Assembly (NCBI GenBank): GCA_025997595.1
Contig: BNUU01000001.1
Location: 124,001-188,000, forward strand
Source of the DNA: Spirochaetia bacterium
GTDB taxonomy: Bacteria; Spirochaetota; Spirochaetia; Treponematales; Breznakiellaceae
Reading direction: 5' to 3'
DNA length: 64,000 nucleotides
Made by a program: the position numbers and the translations under genes. Within the stretch, counting starts at the first letter, position 1; each line of letters starts with the position of its first letter. Positions 44,028-55,103 of this stretch are shown here, one piece after another. The notes beneath the pieces were generated by a model. The model ran no database searches. It was not told the DNA's origin and was given only the letters and a program-made list of their open reading frames with translations.

Positions 44028-44972
44028 ATGCCCAACAGGTTAAAAATCAGAGCCCCCTGCAAGATCAACCTGCATCTACAGATAGGGGATCGCCGCGCCG
44101 ATGGGTACCATGATATCAAAAGTATTTTTGCGGCCCTGGATTTTGGGGATACCCTGGGTTTCGAGCTTTTTGGCCCCGTCGGTTTTTGCGATATTGTGAC
44201 GGAATTGCCCCTGCCGTCGGCGGAAAACATCGTATATAAGGCAATATCCCTGTACCGATCCCGGACGGGCTTTAACCGGGGCCTGCGGGTACACCTTGAA
44301 AAGCGGATACCCCTGGGCGGCGGATTGGGGGGCGGTTCCTCCGACGCCGCTTCCGCCCTTATGGCGCTGAATACCCTTGCGGGGGACCGGCTTTCCCCGC
44401 CGGAACTGAAGGCGCTGGCGGAACAGCTGGGGAGCGATGTTCCCTTTTTTCTTACCGGCGGCACGGTGTGGCCGTTATGGACGGTCGCCTGGGTGAGCGG
44501 CCGGGGGGAAGCTATAGAACCCCTGCCCGTTCCCGGCAATCCGCAAGGTACATTACAAAGTAGTTTAGCAGTGGTACTGGTTAACCCCGGCTTTCCCAGC
44601 GGCACCGCGGAAGCCTTCCGGCAGCTGGATCTTTGGCGGGAGCAGGGGGGCGCAGAAATGGTGCCTGTCACCATTTTAGATGATGCGCTTAAACGCTCCC
44701 TGGGCGGCCATCCCCGGGACTGGCCCTATGAAAATGATTTTTTGCCGGTTTTTTTGGCCGGGAAAGACGCAAAGGCCTATGGGGATATTATTGCCCGCTT
44801 AAAGGCCCTGGGCGCGGATTTTTCCGGGCTCTCCGGCGCGGGGGCGACCTGTTTTGGGGTCTTTACCGATGGAGGAATTGCAGAAAAGGCAGCGAAAATA
44901 CTTTCAAATGAGTGGAAATTTGTCGAATTAACGTTTTTCCTTGCGCGTTCAGCGGTTACGGTATTAGAATAA
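44028..44972 (+). CDS. ispE: 4-diphosphocytidyl-2-C-methyl-D-erythritol kinase
   Basis: GHMP kinase of the non-mevalonate isoprenoid pathway. The 314-aa protein begins MPNRLKIRAPCKINLHLQIG, with Cys where most homologues have Ala (APAKIN). The ATP-binding loop is IPLGGGLGGGSSDAASALMA and the C-terminal motif LSGAGATCFGVF. Two short insertions (around WPLWTVAW and PVPGNPQGTLQSS) lengthen the middle. The frame is open upstream, but 44028 gives the canonical start. spoVG follows 33 bp later. Confidence 0.93.
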   Translation: MPNRLKIRAPCKINLHLQIGDRRADGYHDIKSIFAALDFGDTLGFELFGPVGFCDIVTELPLPSAENIVYKAISLYRSRTGFNRGLRVHLEKRIPLGGGLGGGSSDAASALMALNTLAGDRLSPPELKALAEQLGSDVPFFLTGGTVWPLWTVAWVSGRGEAIEPLPVPGNPQGTLQSSLAVVLVNPGFPSGTAEAFRQLDLWREQGGAEMVPVTILDDALKRSLGGHPRDWPYENDFLPVFLAGKDAKAYGDIIARLKALGADFSGLSGAGATCFGVFTDGGIAEKAAKILSNEWKFVELTFFLARSAVTVLE

Positions 44973-45005
44973 TACATAGTTGCTTTGTGCAAAAGGAGAC
45001 GCGCC

Positions 45006-45287
45006 ATGGAGATAACTGACATTAGGGTACGAAAAGTGGCCGGTGAAGGTAAATTAAAGGCGTATGTGACGGTTACATTTGATGACTGCTTTGTGGTGCA
45101 TAATGTTAAAATAATTGAAGGGAAGAGCGGCGTCTTCATTGCCATGCCAAGCCGGAAGACCAGGGTCGGGGAATACAAGGATGTGGCCCATCCGATTCAC
45201 CCCGAATTCCGCGCCGAATTGCAGCAGCGGATCCTGGATAAATACGATTTCGGCAGCGGACCGGATGATCTTTCTGTTGAAATATAA
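45006..45287 (+). CDS. spoVG: SpoVG-family nucleic-acid-binding regulator
   Basis: A 93-aa SpoVG: MEITDIRVRKVAGEGKLKAY, the conserved KIIEGKSGVFIAMPSRKTR, and DVAHPIHPEFRAELQ. In Borrelia and Firmicutes it is a site-specific DNA- and RNA-binding regulator. The start follows AAAAGGAGACGCGCC. The ispE-spoVG pairing is a common bacterial arrangement. Confidence 0.95.
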   Translation: MEITDIRVRKVAGEGKLKAYVTVTFDDCFVVHNVKIIEGKSGVFIAMPSRKTRVGEYKDVAHPIHPEFRAELQQRILDKYDFGSGPDDLSVEI

Positions 45288-45349
45288 TATGATTATCTGC
45301 TAGGATAGAGATCCTCAGGTTTGTGGCCTTACCAGGTTGTTTTTAATAT

Positions 45350-45421
45350 TGGGACGTAGGCAAGCGGTAAGCCACCGGGTTTTGATCCCGGCATTCACAG
45401 GTTCGAACCCTGTCGTCCCAG
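45350..45421 (+). tRNA. tRNA-Gln (anticodon TTG)
   Basis: Cloverleaf of 72 nt: acceptor TGGGACG/CGTCCCA, anticodon stem CCGGG/CCCGG around TTTTGAT, and T arm ACAGGTTCGAACCCTGT. The discriminator is G and CCA is not encoded. Its last 18 nt are repeated exactly at 45565-45582. Confidence 0.94.
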
Positions 45422-45582
45422 AGAAGGTTTTTTGCCTTGCAATAAATGCAGGGTTCGAAGGGTTCATTCCGCCGACCGAAAGGGAGGAATAAGCGCCACG
45501 GATGGCGCTGACAGGAATGAACCCCGGCCTGAAGTGAGCAAACAGGATGTTTGCGAACGGAAGGCGAACCCTGTCGTCCCAG
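45422..45582 (+). repeat. 161-bp hairpin cassette ending in a copy of the tRNA-Gln 3' end
   Basis: The unit ends with CGAACCCTGTCGTCCCAG (45565-45582), identical to tRNA positions 45404-45421. It contains a closing stem CAGGGTTCG (45449-45457) with CGAACCCTG (45565-45573); an 11-bp stem GGGTTCATTCC (45460-45470) with GGAATGAACCC (45514-45524); an inner hairpin AGCGCCA-CGGA-TGGCGCT (45492-45509); and GCAAAC-AGGAT-GTTTGC (45538-45554). No protein is encoded. It shares its layout, not its sequence, with the tRNA-Pro array. Confidence 0.8.
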
Positions 45583-45620
45583 TTACCGTATTATTTTGAA
45601 TGATTTGAAGGAGTAGCATA

Positions 45621-46292
45621 ATGAGTCAGGTAGTTTTAACGGCCCGGAACCGGGTTGGAAAGGGGTCGGCGGAAGCCCGCCGTGTCCGGCGCAGCGGCCG
45701 TATTCCGGCGGTATTGTACGGGCGGACCGGTCAGGCTGTGGCCATCGATCTTGATGCCCTGGAATTCAGTAACAAGGCCAGGAATGTTTCCGAAAGTACC
45801 ATCGTAAAGGTGGAAGTTGACGGAAAGTCTTATGACGCCTTTGTAAAGGATACCCAGCGGGATATCGTCGCCGGTAGCATCCTCCATGTGGATTTTTATG
45901 AGGTAGAAAGCGGCGTGGCCCTGCGGGCCCATGTTTCCGTTCATGTCCACGGTACCCCCATCGGTGTTCGGGAGGGCGGGGTCCTTGAATCTCCCCTCCA
46001 CGAAATTGAAGTGGAATGTCTCCCCAAGGACCTCCCCGAGCGGATCGATGTGGATATTTCCGCACTCAAGGTAAACCAGTCCTTCCATGTCCGGGACATT
46101 GCCCTGGGTGAAGGGGTCAGGCTTCTCTCCAACCCCGATCAGGTGGTCGCTCTGGTGAAGTTCGCCAGGGAAGAGGTGGTTGCTCCGGCCGCCGAAGAAG
46201 CCGCAGCAGCGGATGCCGCCCCCGCAGCGGGCGCTCCAGCCGCCGGCGCAGCTCCTGCCGCCGCCCCGGCTGCGGACGCAAAAAAGGCGTAG
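45621..46292 (+). CDS. rplY: Ribosomal protein L25 (Ctc/TL5 type)
   Basis: A 223-aa 5S-rRNA-binding protein of the long Ctc form. The N-terminal L25 domain (SGRIPAVLYGRTGQAVAIDL) is followed by a TL5 C-terminal beta domain (about 95-185, ECLPKDLPERIDVDISALKV). A low-complexity Ala/Pro tail of about 35 residues ends DAKKA. GAAGGAG precedes the ATG. tilS follows in the same reading frame. Confidence 0.93.
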   Translation: MSQVVLTARNRVGKGSAEARRVRRSGRIPAVLYGRTGQAVAIDLDALEFSNKARNVSESTIVKVEVDGKSYDAFVKDTQRDIVAGSILHVDFYEVESGVALRAHVSVHVHGTPIGVREGGVLESPLHEIEVECLPKDLPERIDVDISALKVNQSFHVRDIALGEGVRLLSNPDQVVALVKFAREEVVAPAAEEAAAADAAPAAGAPAAGAAPAAAPAADAKKA

Positions 46293-46337
46293 TACTCTGT
46301 AAAAAAAAATACCGGTGACTGGAAAGCGGAGGTCTCT

Positions 46338-47819
46338 ATTCCGGACAATTTTTTTGAATCCGCTGTTGCCGCCGGTCTTGGTCCCTGTCTGCGGGGGAGG
46401 GTGTTTCTTGCCGCCGTGTCCGGGGGGGCGGACTCTACCGCCATGCTCCTCGCCCTGGTCCGTCTCCGGGAAACCTGGAATTTCACCCTTTACGGTATCC
46501 ATATTGAACATGGGATCAGGCCGGCGGAGGAAAGCCGGGGGGACGCGGCCGCCGTACAGGCCCTTTGCCGGGAACTGGGGGTTTCCTGCAGGGTGGTTTC
46601 CATCCCGCCGGGGCTTATCGCGGAAACCGCAAAGCGCTCCGGTCTGGGGATAGAGGCCGCCGCCCGGCAGTACCGTCACCGGGCATGGCGGCATGAGGCG
46701 CGCCGCATCAAGGCCGCCACGGTCCTGGTGGCCCATACCCGGGACGATGCCCTGGAAACCGCCCTGATGCGGGTCCTCCGGGGTTCCGGCCCTGCGGGGC
46801 TGGCCGCCCTGCCCGCCGAAAAGGGTCTTGTCAGCCGGCCCCTGCTGCATCTGGGTCGCGCCGATGTACTCCGTTACCTCGAGGAGCGGGGCGTCCCTTA
46901 CCGCACCGATTCCACCAATCAGGACAACCAATACCTCCGTAATCGGGTCCGCAACCGGCTTATCCCCCTTTTGGACGAACTTTTCCCCCATTGGAAAAAG
47001 GGCTTGGCCGCCATGGCGGAAACCCAGGGCCTGACCGCCGCCTTTCTCGCCGATGAAGGGCGGCGGCGGGTGGTTTGGGAGCAGGTGCCGGGGACGGCCA
47101 AGGGAGCCGGCGGGATTGCGCTGCGGACCGGTGCGGAAACCTTTTTTGCCCAAAGCGGCATCATCCGGGAGGAGGCCCTTTTCCGGGGAATAGACACATT
47201 CAAAGTCATGCTGAACAGCGCCGGTGGTGATGGGCCTGCTGAAGAGGTTCCGGTAAGGCGTTCCAGTCTCCGGCTGTTTGCCACGGCGGGAGTAGGGAAC
47301 CTGGATCTGGGTTTTTGCCGAATCGGCGTGAAGGGGCCCCATATTGTGATCGTATCGGGTAAAAATCAGGTCGGGGAGGCGGGTTTTTCACTGTTGATCA
47401 AAGAGCCGGGAATATATAAACTTGAAAGGGATTTGGTTTCGGGATTTTCTTTAGAAGTGCGGGCCTTGAACCCTGGAATATCAGAGGTTTCCCCCGGAAA
47501 AGAGCTTGGTTTTGGGGGAATCAGGGGATTTTATGCCGCGCTTCCATTGGTTCTGCGGCCCGGTTTTAATGGCGATTTTATCATTGTTAAAGATAAAAAG
47601 GATAAGTCAGACCGGCGGCTTTCTCTCGCCGATGTACGGGGCAGAAGGGAATTCAGCATTGACTGCGGCGCAGTAAGCGCCGCAGTCGATTGCCGGGGAG
47701 TCGCCGCCTTTATCGGCGCAGGTCCCGATGGGACCATACAGGTACTGTGCAGGGAGGCCGGGGATTCCGGGGACCCTTCCTTTTTTATGGCGGTAAGCCA
47801 GGGGAGTATTGATGCTTAA
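46338..47819 (+). CDS. tilS: tRNA(Ile)-lysidine synthetase, probable ATT start
   Basis: Modifies C34 of tRNA-Ile(CAU) to lysidine; 493 aa. The PP-loop is AAVSGGADSTAML (about residues 24-36), followed by HIEHGIRPAEES and VAHTRDDALET. Coding-like sequence (FFESAVAAGLGPCLRGRVFL) precedes the PP-loop, but no ATG, GTG or TTG lies in frame between the L25 stop and GTG 46401. An ATT at 46338 sits 5 bp after a perfect GGAGG, so I propose it as the start. The GTG at 46401 has a ribosome site directly abutting it and would remove the conserved lead-in. Confidence 0.85.
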   Translation: MPDNFFESAVAAGLGPCLRGRVFLAAVSGGADSTAMLLALVRLRETWNFTLYGIHIEHGIRPAEESRGDAAAVQALCRELGVSCRVVSIPPGLIAETAKRSGLGIEAAARQYRHRAWRHEARRIKAATVLVAHTRDDALETALMRVLRGSGPAGLAALPAEKGLVSRPLLHLGRADVLRYLEERGVPYRTDSTNQDNQYLRNRVRNRLIPLLDELFPHWKKGLAAMAETQGLTAAFLADEGRRRVVWEQVPGTAKGAGGIALRTGAETFFAQSGIIREEALFRGIDTFKVMLNSAGGDGPAEEVPVRRSSLRLFATAGVGNLDLGFCRIGVKGPHIVIVSGKNQVGEAGFSLLIKEPGIYKLERDLVSGFSLEVRALNPGISEVSPGKELGFGGIRGFYAALPLVLRPGFNGDFIIVKDKKDKSDRRLSLADVRGRREFSIDCGAVSAAVDCRGVAAFIGAGPDGTIQVLCREAGDSGDPSFFMAVSQGSIDA

Positions 47820-49731
47820 CGATCAGAATGACAAAACGCCGCTGCCGCCTCGCCCGAATTTGCAGGGGGGGCGGCCGAACCGTTTTGCCCTGATTTTCTT
47901 TGTAATCATGGTGGGCCTCTTTGTGGCCTATTTTTTCAAGGGGGATACCACCGCGGTACGGAATATCCGTTATTCGGATTTTATCCATTATTTGGACCAG
48001 AACCAGGTGGAGTCGGTTACCATCCACGATAACAACACGGTTGATATTTTCCTTAAGGGCTCTTCCGGGACCGACGCGGTTCCCCTGAAGACCCTTATCC
48101 CCTATCAGGACCCGACTCTGTTGGCGAGCCTCCGGGAGAAGAACATCAATGTGTCCGGGGCAATTACCGGGCTCAGCCCCATGCGGGTGATGCTGGAGTT
48201 TCTCCCCTGGATCATCGGCTTTGGCTTCATCTGGTTCATGATGCGGAACATGCAGGGTTCGGGGAACAAGGCCTTTCAGTTCGGCAAGAGCCGGGCCAAG
48301 CGTTACCACGAAGAGGGCAAAAAGGTCAGTTTTGCCGATGTGGCGGGCCAAAAAGACGCCAAGTACGAGCTTGAAGAGGTGGTTGCCTTCCTTAAAAATC
48401 CCCAGAAGTTTACCAAGATGGGGGCCCGGATTCCCAAGGGGGTCCTTTTGGTGGGGATGCCCGGAACCGGCAAGACCCTGATGGCCCGGGCGGTGGCGGG
48501 GGAGGCCGGAGTGGCCTACTTCCACATGTCCGGCTCGGATTTTGTGGAGATGTTTGTGGGGGTTGGGGCCAGCCGGGTCCGGGACCTCTTTGATCAGGGC
48601 CGCAAGAGCGCCCCCTGCATCATTTTTATTGATGAACTTGACGCGGTGGGCCGCACCCGGGGGGCCGGTTATGGCGGCGGCCACGATGAGCGGGAGCAGA
48701 CCTTAAATCAGCTTTTGGTTGAAATGGACGGCTTCGACTCCAAGGACGGGGTGATCATCCTGGCGGCCACCAATCGCCCGGATGTGCTTGACCCGGCCTT
48801 GCTGCGGCCCGGCCGCTTTGACCGGCAGGTGGTGGTGGCCATGCCCGATATTAAAGAACGGGAGGCCATCCTCCAGATCCATTCTACCAAAATTCCCCTG
48901 GCCAAGGATATTGATCTTTCCCGTATCGCCCGGGCCACCCCGGGGATGAGCGGCGCGGATATCGCCAATTTAGTAAACGAGGCGGCCCTTTACGCGGCCC
49001 GCAAGGACAAGCCTTCGGTGGAAATGCCCGATTTTGAGGAGGCCCGTGACAAGATCCTCATGGGAGTGGCCCGGACCACCCTGGTGATCTCCGACAAGGA
49101 GCGCCGGATGACCGCCATCCACGAGGCGGGGCACACGGTGCTCCACTATTTCCTGAAAAACGCCGATCCCCTCCATAAGGTCACCATCGTGCCCCACGGC
49201 CGGGCCCTGGGAATGGCCATGTCCCTCCCCGAAGAGGACAGCTACAGCCGCACCCGGGGCTGGATCGAAGACCGGATCGTGATCTGCTACGGCGGCTGGA
49301 TTGCGGAAAAACTTTTCTACGATGAAACCACCACCGGCACCAAGCAGGACATTCAGCAGGCCAGTGAAATGGCCCGGCACATGGTCTGCGAGTGGGGTAT
49401 GGCGGAAGAAGTGGGGCCCATCGCCTATGGTCAGGAAGATGAGCCCATCTTTATCGGCAAGGAAATTGCCCGGCACAAGGACTATTCGGAGGACACCGCC
49501 CGGAAGATCGACCAGGCGGTAAAGGAAATCCTCGACAGGTGCCGGCAATCCGCCAAAAGCATTCTGGAGGCCCATAAAACGGAACTGGAAAAACTTGCCG
49601 ATGAGCTTATGGCCCGGGAAACCCTGGTGGATGATGAGGTACGGGCTATTCTGGGGCTGTCCCCACGGGAAGATAACCATTCCTTTGTTCAAGGGACGCC
49701 GCCTGCGGAGCCCGATCCTGCGGGAAACTGA
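47812..49731 (+). CDS. ftsH: ATP-dependent zinc metalloprotease FtsH
   Basis: Membrane AAA+ protease for quality control, 639 aa. TM1 lies at about 26-43 and TM2 at about 125-142. Walker A is GMPGTGKT (about 217), Walker [10 protein letters not shown], the [20 protein letters not shown], and the zinc site HEAGH (about 435) with a distal Asp in [12 protein letters not shown]. It begins within tilS (8-bp overlap) with an ATG after GGGGAG. The protein ends in a Pro-rich tail. Confidence 0.97.
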   Translation: MLNDQNDKTPLPPRPNLQGGRPNRFALIFFVIMVGLFVAYFFKGDTTAVRNIRYSDFIHYLDQNQVESVTIHDNNTVDIFLKGSSGTDAVPLKTLIPYQDPTLLASLREKNINVSGAITGLSPMRVMLEFLPWIIGFGFIWFMMRNMQGSGNKAFQFGKSRAKRYHEEGKKVSFADVAGQKDAKYELEEVVAFLKNPQKFTKMGARIPKGVLLVGMPGTGKTLMARAVAGEAGVAYFHMSGSDFVEMFVGVGASRVRDLFDQGRKSAPCIIFIDELDAVGRTRGAGYGGGHDEREQTLNQLLVEMDGFDSKDGVIILAATNRPDVLDPALLRPGRFDRQVVVAMPDIKEREAILQIHSTKIPLAKDIDLSRIARATPGMSGADIANLVNEAALYAARKDKPSVEMPDFEEARDKILMGVARTTLVISDKERRMTAIHEAGHTVLHYFLKNADPLHKVTIVPHGRALGMAMSLPEEDSYSRTRGWIEDRIVICYGGWIAEKLFYDETTTGTKQDIQQASEMARHMVCEWGMAEEVGPIAYGQEDEPIFIGKEIARHKDYSEDTARKIDQAVKEILDRCRQSAKSILEAHKTELEKLADELMARETLVDDEVRAILGLSPREDNHSFVQGTPPAEPDPAGN

Positions 49732-49732
49732 T

Positions 49733-51445
49733 ATGTTACGCAGGCTTTTGCCAATCCTGCTGATGCTTGTCCCGGCAATTGCGGGGTGGGCCCAAACAGG
49801 GATCGGGGTTTCTACCGCCGCGGCGGAGCTCTATACCGCATGGGCGGAGCAGGCCATAAACGATGGCCGTTGGCCCGAAGCCCTGTCCATTCTGGAACGG
49901 GGCGGGGATTTTGCCGATGTGTCCTCGGATATTTCGTTTCTCCTTGCAAAAGCCCGTTACCATGAAAACAGCCCCTCGGGAGCGGTGCTTGAGGCGCTGC
50001 GCCGCAGCATCGAGGCAAACCGCTGGACAAAATATTCCGCCGCAGAGGCCCGGCTTCTGGAAGCGGAAATTTTGATCCGGCTGCGGCGCTTTACCGGGGC
50101 GCTCACAGTCCTGTCGGAGGCTCCTGCGGGGGCCGATACTGGGCGGCTGCGGCTTCTGGCGTTGAAGGGCCTTTCCGACCAAACAGAATTCCGCCGGGCA
50201 ATGGCGGAAACTCTGGACCGTTACCCCCGGGATCCCCGTCCGGTGGAAATTCTTTTTGCCTATGCCCAGTCAAAAAATCCTGAAGAAAATGATCCGGACC
50301 TCATTTCCCTTGCCCTGCGGCGGCTTCCCTATCTTTTGGAGGCCGCGCCCCATCTTGCCTATTTGGCCGCCCCCTTTGTCCGGGATACCGCAGAAGCCCG
50401 CCGCCTGGTGCAGGGTTATCGGGCCCTGGGGAACCCCGATCCCGCCTCCGTTCCGGTAAGCCTCAATCTGGGTCTGATAGACGAGGCGCAGGCCACGGAG
50501 GAACTCTTTGCGCAAAAAGTACTCGACAAGGATCTGATCCTTTCAGTTTGGGGGCTTCTCCGCAACCGGGAAGGCCGGGATTTGTTCAAACGAAACCTTA
50601 TGGGCTTTTCCGGTGTTATTACAGAAGATGCCGATAAGGACGGTTATCCCGAAACCCGTACCGGCTACCGGGACGGGGTCATACAGGAATATTTTGGGGA
50701 CGCCGATCAGGACGGCCTTGCGGAACTGCATATCAATTTTTACGCCGGGAGCCCCTCCCGGGCCGAACAGGTAATCTATACGGGAGATAGCGGCGGCGTG
50801 GCCTTTGCTTTGCCCGAAACGGATAAGGAACGGACCAAGGTACGCATCGACTGGGAGCAGTACCCGGCGGTGCGGCGGGCGGAGCTTGCAGAGACTTCCT
50901 ATATCTTCCGGCCCGGCGAATTCCTCTATACCCCCGTCCGCTTTGCGGAGCTTACCGGGGGCGGCGGGGAGCCGGGGCTGTTGTACCCCGAGGGGGAGCA
51001 GCGGCAGATGCGCCTTACCCGGCGGAGCCTTGTCTCCTCTGCCTTGCAGATTAAACGGCCCAGCAGGGAGTTTCCGGAGGCGGATGAATGGATCGACATG
51101 GAAAAGGGCATACCCCGGCGGGCAGTCGAATATTTTCATGGCTACACCGTGGCGGAGACCGAATTTGTCCGGGGGCAGCCAAGCATCCAGCGCCTGGATA
51201 CGGACCTTGATTTACGGATGGAGACGGTGCGGCATTTTAAGCTGCCGGGTCCGGCTGCGGATAGGGAAGCCGGGGATGACCCCCTCTCGTATGAAAAAAT
51301 CATCGAATTTATTGAAAGCGATTGGGATGGGGACGGAATTTTTGAAACCGGGGAGCAATTTCTTCCCGATGGAAGTATAATTTATTCATGGGATACCGAC
51401 GGAGATGGTATCCGGGAACATTCTGAAACAAGACAGGGGAATTAA
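49733..51445 (+). CDS. Secreted TPR-like protein with Ca-binding-type DxDxDG repeats
   Basis: A 570-aa exported protein (signal peptide MLRRLLPILLMLVPAIAGWA). The N-terminal half is TPR-like (AAAELYTAWAEQAINDGRWP and similar helices). The C-terminal half contains four aspartate loops: DADKDGYPETR, DADQDGLAEL, DWDGDGIFETG and DTDGDGIREHSE. These resemble EF-hand/thrombospondin type-3 calcium sites. The family is not recognised. The ATG lies one base after the ftsH stop, and the next gene starts 5 bp later. A structural role in the periplasm is a guess. Confidence 0.6.
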   Translation: MLRRLLPILLMLVPAIAGWAQTGIGVSTAAAELYTAWAEQAINDGRWPEALSILERGGDFADVSSDISFLLAKARYHENSPSGAVLEALRRSIEANRWTKYSAAEARLLEAEILIRLRRFTGALTVLSEAPAGADTGRLRLLALKGLSDQTEFRRAMAETLDRYPRDPRPVEILFAYAQSKNPEENDPDLISLALRRLPYLLEAAPHLAYLAAPFVRDTAEARRLVQGYRALGNPDPASVPVSLNLGLIDEAQATEELFAQKVLDKDLILSVWGLLRNREGRDLFKRNLMGFSGVITEDADKDGYPETRTGYRDGVIQEYFGDADQDGLAELHINFYAGSPSRAEQVIYTGDSGGVAFALPETDKERTKVRIDWEQYPAVRRAELAETSYIFRPGEFLYTPVRFAELTGGGGEPGLLYPEGEQRQMRLTRRSLVSSALQIKRPSREFPEADEWIDMEKGIPRRAVEYFHGYTVAETEFVRGQPSIQRLDTDLDLRMETVRHFKLPGPAADREAGDDPLSYEKIIEFIESDWDGDGIFETGEQFLPDGSIIYSWDTDGDGIREHSETRQGN

Positions 51446-51450
51446 GGGTT

Positions 51451-53282
51451 ATGCGGCGCCTCAAACAAAATTTTTTCTTTTTCTGTACAATACCGCTCTT
51501 TGTGTTTCTCCCCTTGTCCTGTTTGTCCACCGCAACCCAGCAAAAACGGCTTACTGCCCCCCGCCGCCCTGCCAATGAATTCAGGCTGGATGACATCCGC
51601 ACTTTTGTGGCTGAAGATCCTGCCCGCGCCATACATCTTATCGGGGCATACCGAATCGTTTATGCCGAAAATGCCGCCGGGGAACTCGCCGCCATGGAAA
51701 CGGCGGCTGTTGAGAATTTGAAGAAGGCCCAGCTTGAAGCGATAAGCGGTGAACGCTGGGATGACGCCGCGTCCCTGGCCCGCTCCCTTGCGAGCCTGGG
51801 GGTGGCGGTGGAAAATACCGGGAATGAGCCTGATTTTGTCCTGGCCAACGCGAAAAAGCTTTTAAGCGACGGGAATGATCTGGCGGCCTTTCTTGCGGCG
51901 GTTCGCTCCCATGAATTACGGCCCCTGGAATTTGGGGATGCCCTCCGTTTCCTTGAACGTGCGGTAAAGGTCAGACAGCGCCGGACCGCGGCCTTTTTCC
52001 TTGGGGCTGCGGAATCGGCGGCCGGGGGTGGCAATATCCCCCCTGAACTGCGGCAGTACGCGGAGGGGCGGGATACACCCCAGGATATGATAAAGGGGGT
52101 GGCCACGGTTTTGGTGGATCGGGGGATCAAGATTGAGCGGGGCCGGGGCGTTCCCAACCGGATCCTGGGATCCGCCTTTTTTGTGGATGCCTCCGGGCTT
52201 TTGATCACCAACTACCATGTTATTGAGAGTGAAGTGGACCCTAAATATGAGGGCTATTCCCGGATGCATCTCCGCATGGGGGATTCCGCCAGCGCCCGTA
52301 TCCCTGCCAAGGTAATCGGCTGGGACAAGGCCATGGATCTGGCCCTTATCAAGACGGAACTGAACCCTGAATATGTTTTTTCCGTGGTGGACCGGGTTAT
52401 TCCCCATGTGGGGGATACCATACTGGCAATCGGTTCCCCGGTGGGGCTTGAAAAGACCGTAACCTCGGGGATCGTGTCCTCCCTCAGCCGGCGTCTCTTG
52501 CAGATTGGGGATGTGATCCAGATTGACGCCGCGGTGAACCACGGCAATTCCGGGGGGCCCGTGGTGGATACCTCGGGACGGCTGGTGGGCATTGTTTTTG
52601 CGGGGGTTGAGCAGTACCAGGGACTCAACTTCGCCGTCCCCGCGGAACGGCTTGCCGCCGCCTTACCGGCAATGATCCGGGGGGGGAAGGCGGAGCGTCC
52701 CTGGCTGGGCCTCGCGGTGAGTGAAACCTCCGCCGGGGCGGAGATCATCTATGCGGCGCCTTCCACCCCCGCTGCGGATCAGCAGATTGCCGAAGGCTCT
52801 TATATCAAAACCATTAACGGTGAAGAGGTACGGGCCTCCCAGGGCCTGCTTATCCCGGCCCTGCAGGATCTGCTCTACCCAACCCGGCCCGGAGAACTGG
52901 TGGCCCTGGAAACCGCCGCAGGCAGCAGCAAGGGTGAAATCAGCCGCCGGGTCCTGATGACGGTCCCCCGCCCGGATGTGCCACTGGCGGATGCGGCGAA
53001 GATCGACAGCCGGGAACGGATGGCGGCGCCCCTCTTCGGCCTCATCCTGGCCCCCACGGTTGGTAAATCCTTTTCTCCCTCATACCTGATTAAAAAGGTC
53101 GTCCGGGGCTCCATCGCCGATGAGGCGGGGCTTTCCGAACATGACCCGGTTGCCATCAAGAGCTTCCGCATCATGGAAAAGGACGGCTACGCCCTGATGG
53201 AAATCAACGTCAAGCAGCGCCGCAAGGGCTATATGGAAACCACCATGCAGCTTCCCGCCGCGCTGGATTCCCCGGATACCCT

Positions 53283-53286
<4 letters not shown>
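51451..53286 (+). CDS. DegP/HtrA-like trypsin-type serine protease lipoprotein
   Basis: A 611-aa lipoprotein protease. The lipobox is LPLSC. A roughly 200-residue helical N-terminal region precedes the trypsin fold: His about 254 (ITNYHVIES), Asp about 295 (DKAMDLALIK) and Ser about 365 (HGNSGGPVV). Two PDZ-like regions follow (about 415-480 and 520-600), the second with GSIADEAGLSEHDPV. It overlaps lepA by ATGA. Probably a periplasmic quality-control protease. Confidence 0.87.

Positions 53287-55099
<1,813 letters not shown>

Positions 55100-55103
<4 letters not shown>

Noticed and set aside
45636..47342. Long open frame on the minus strand across rplY and tilS
   Set aside because: It is the antisense shadow of two clear genes and resembles no known protein.
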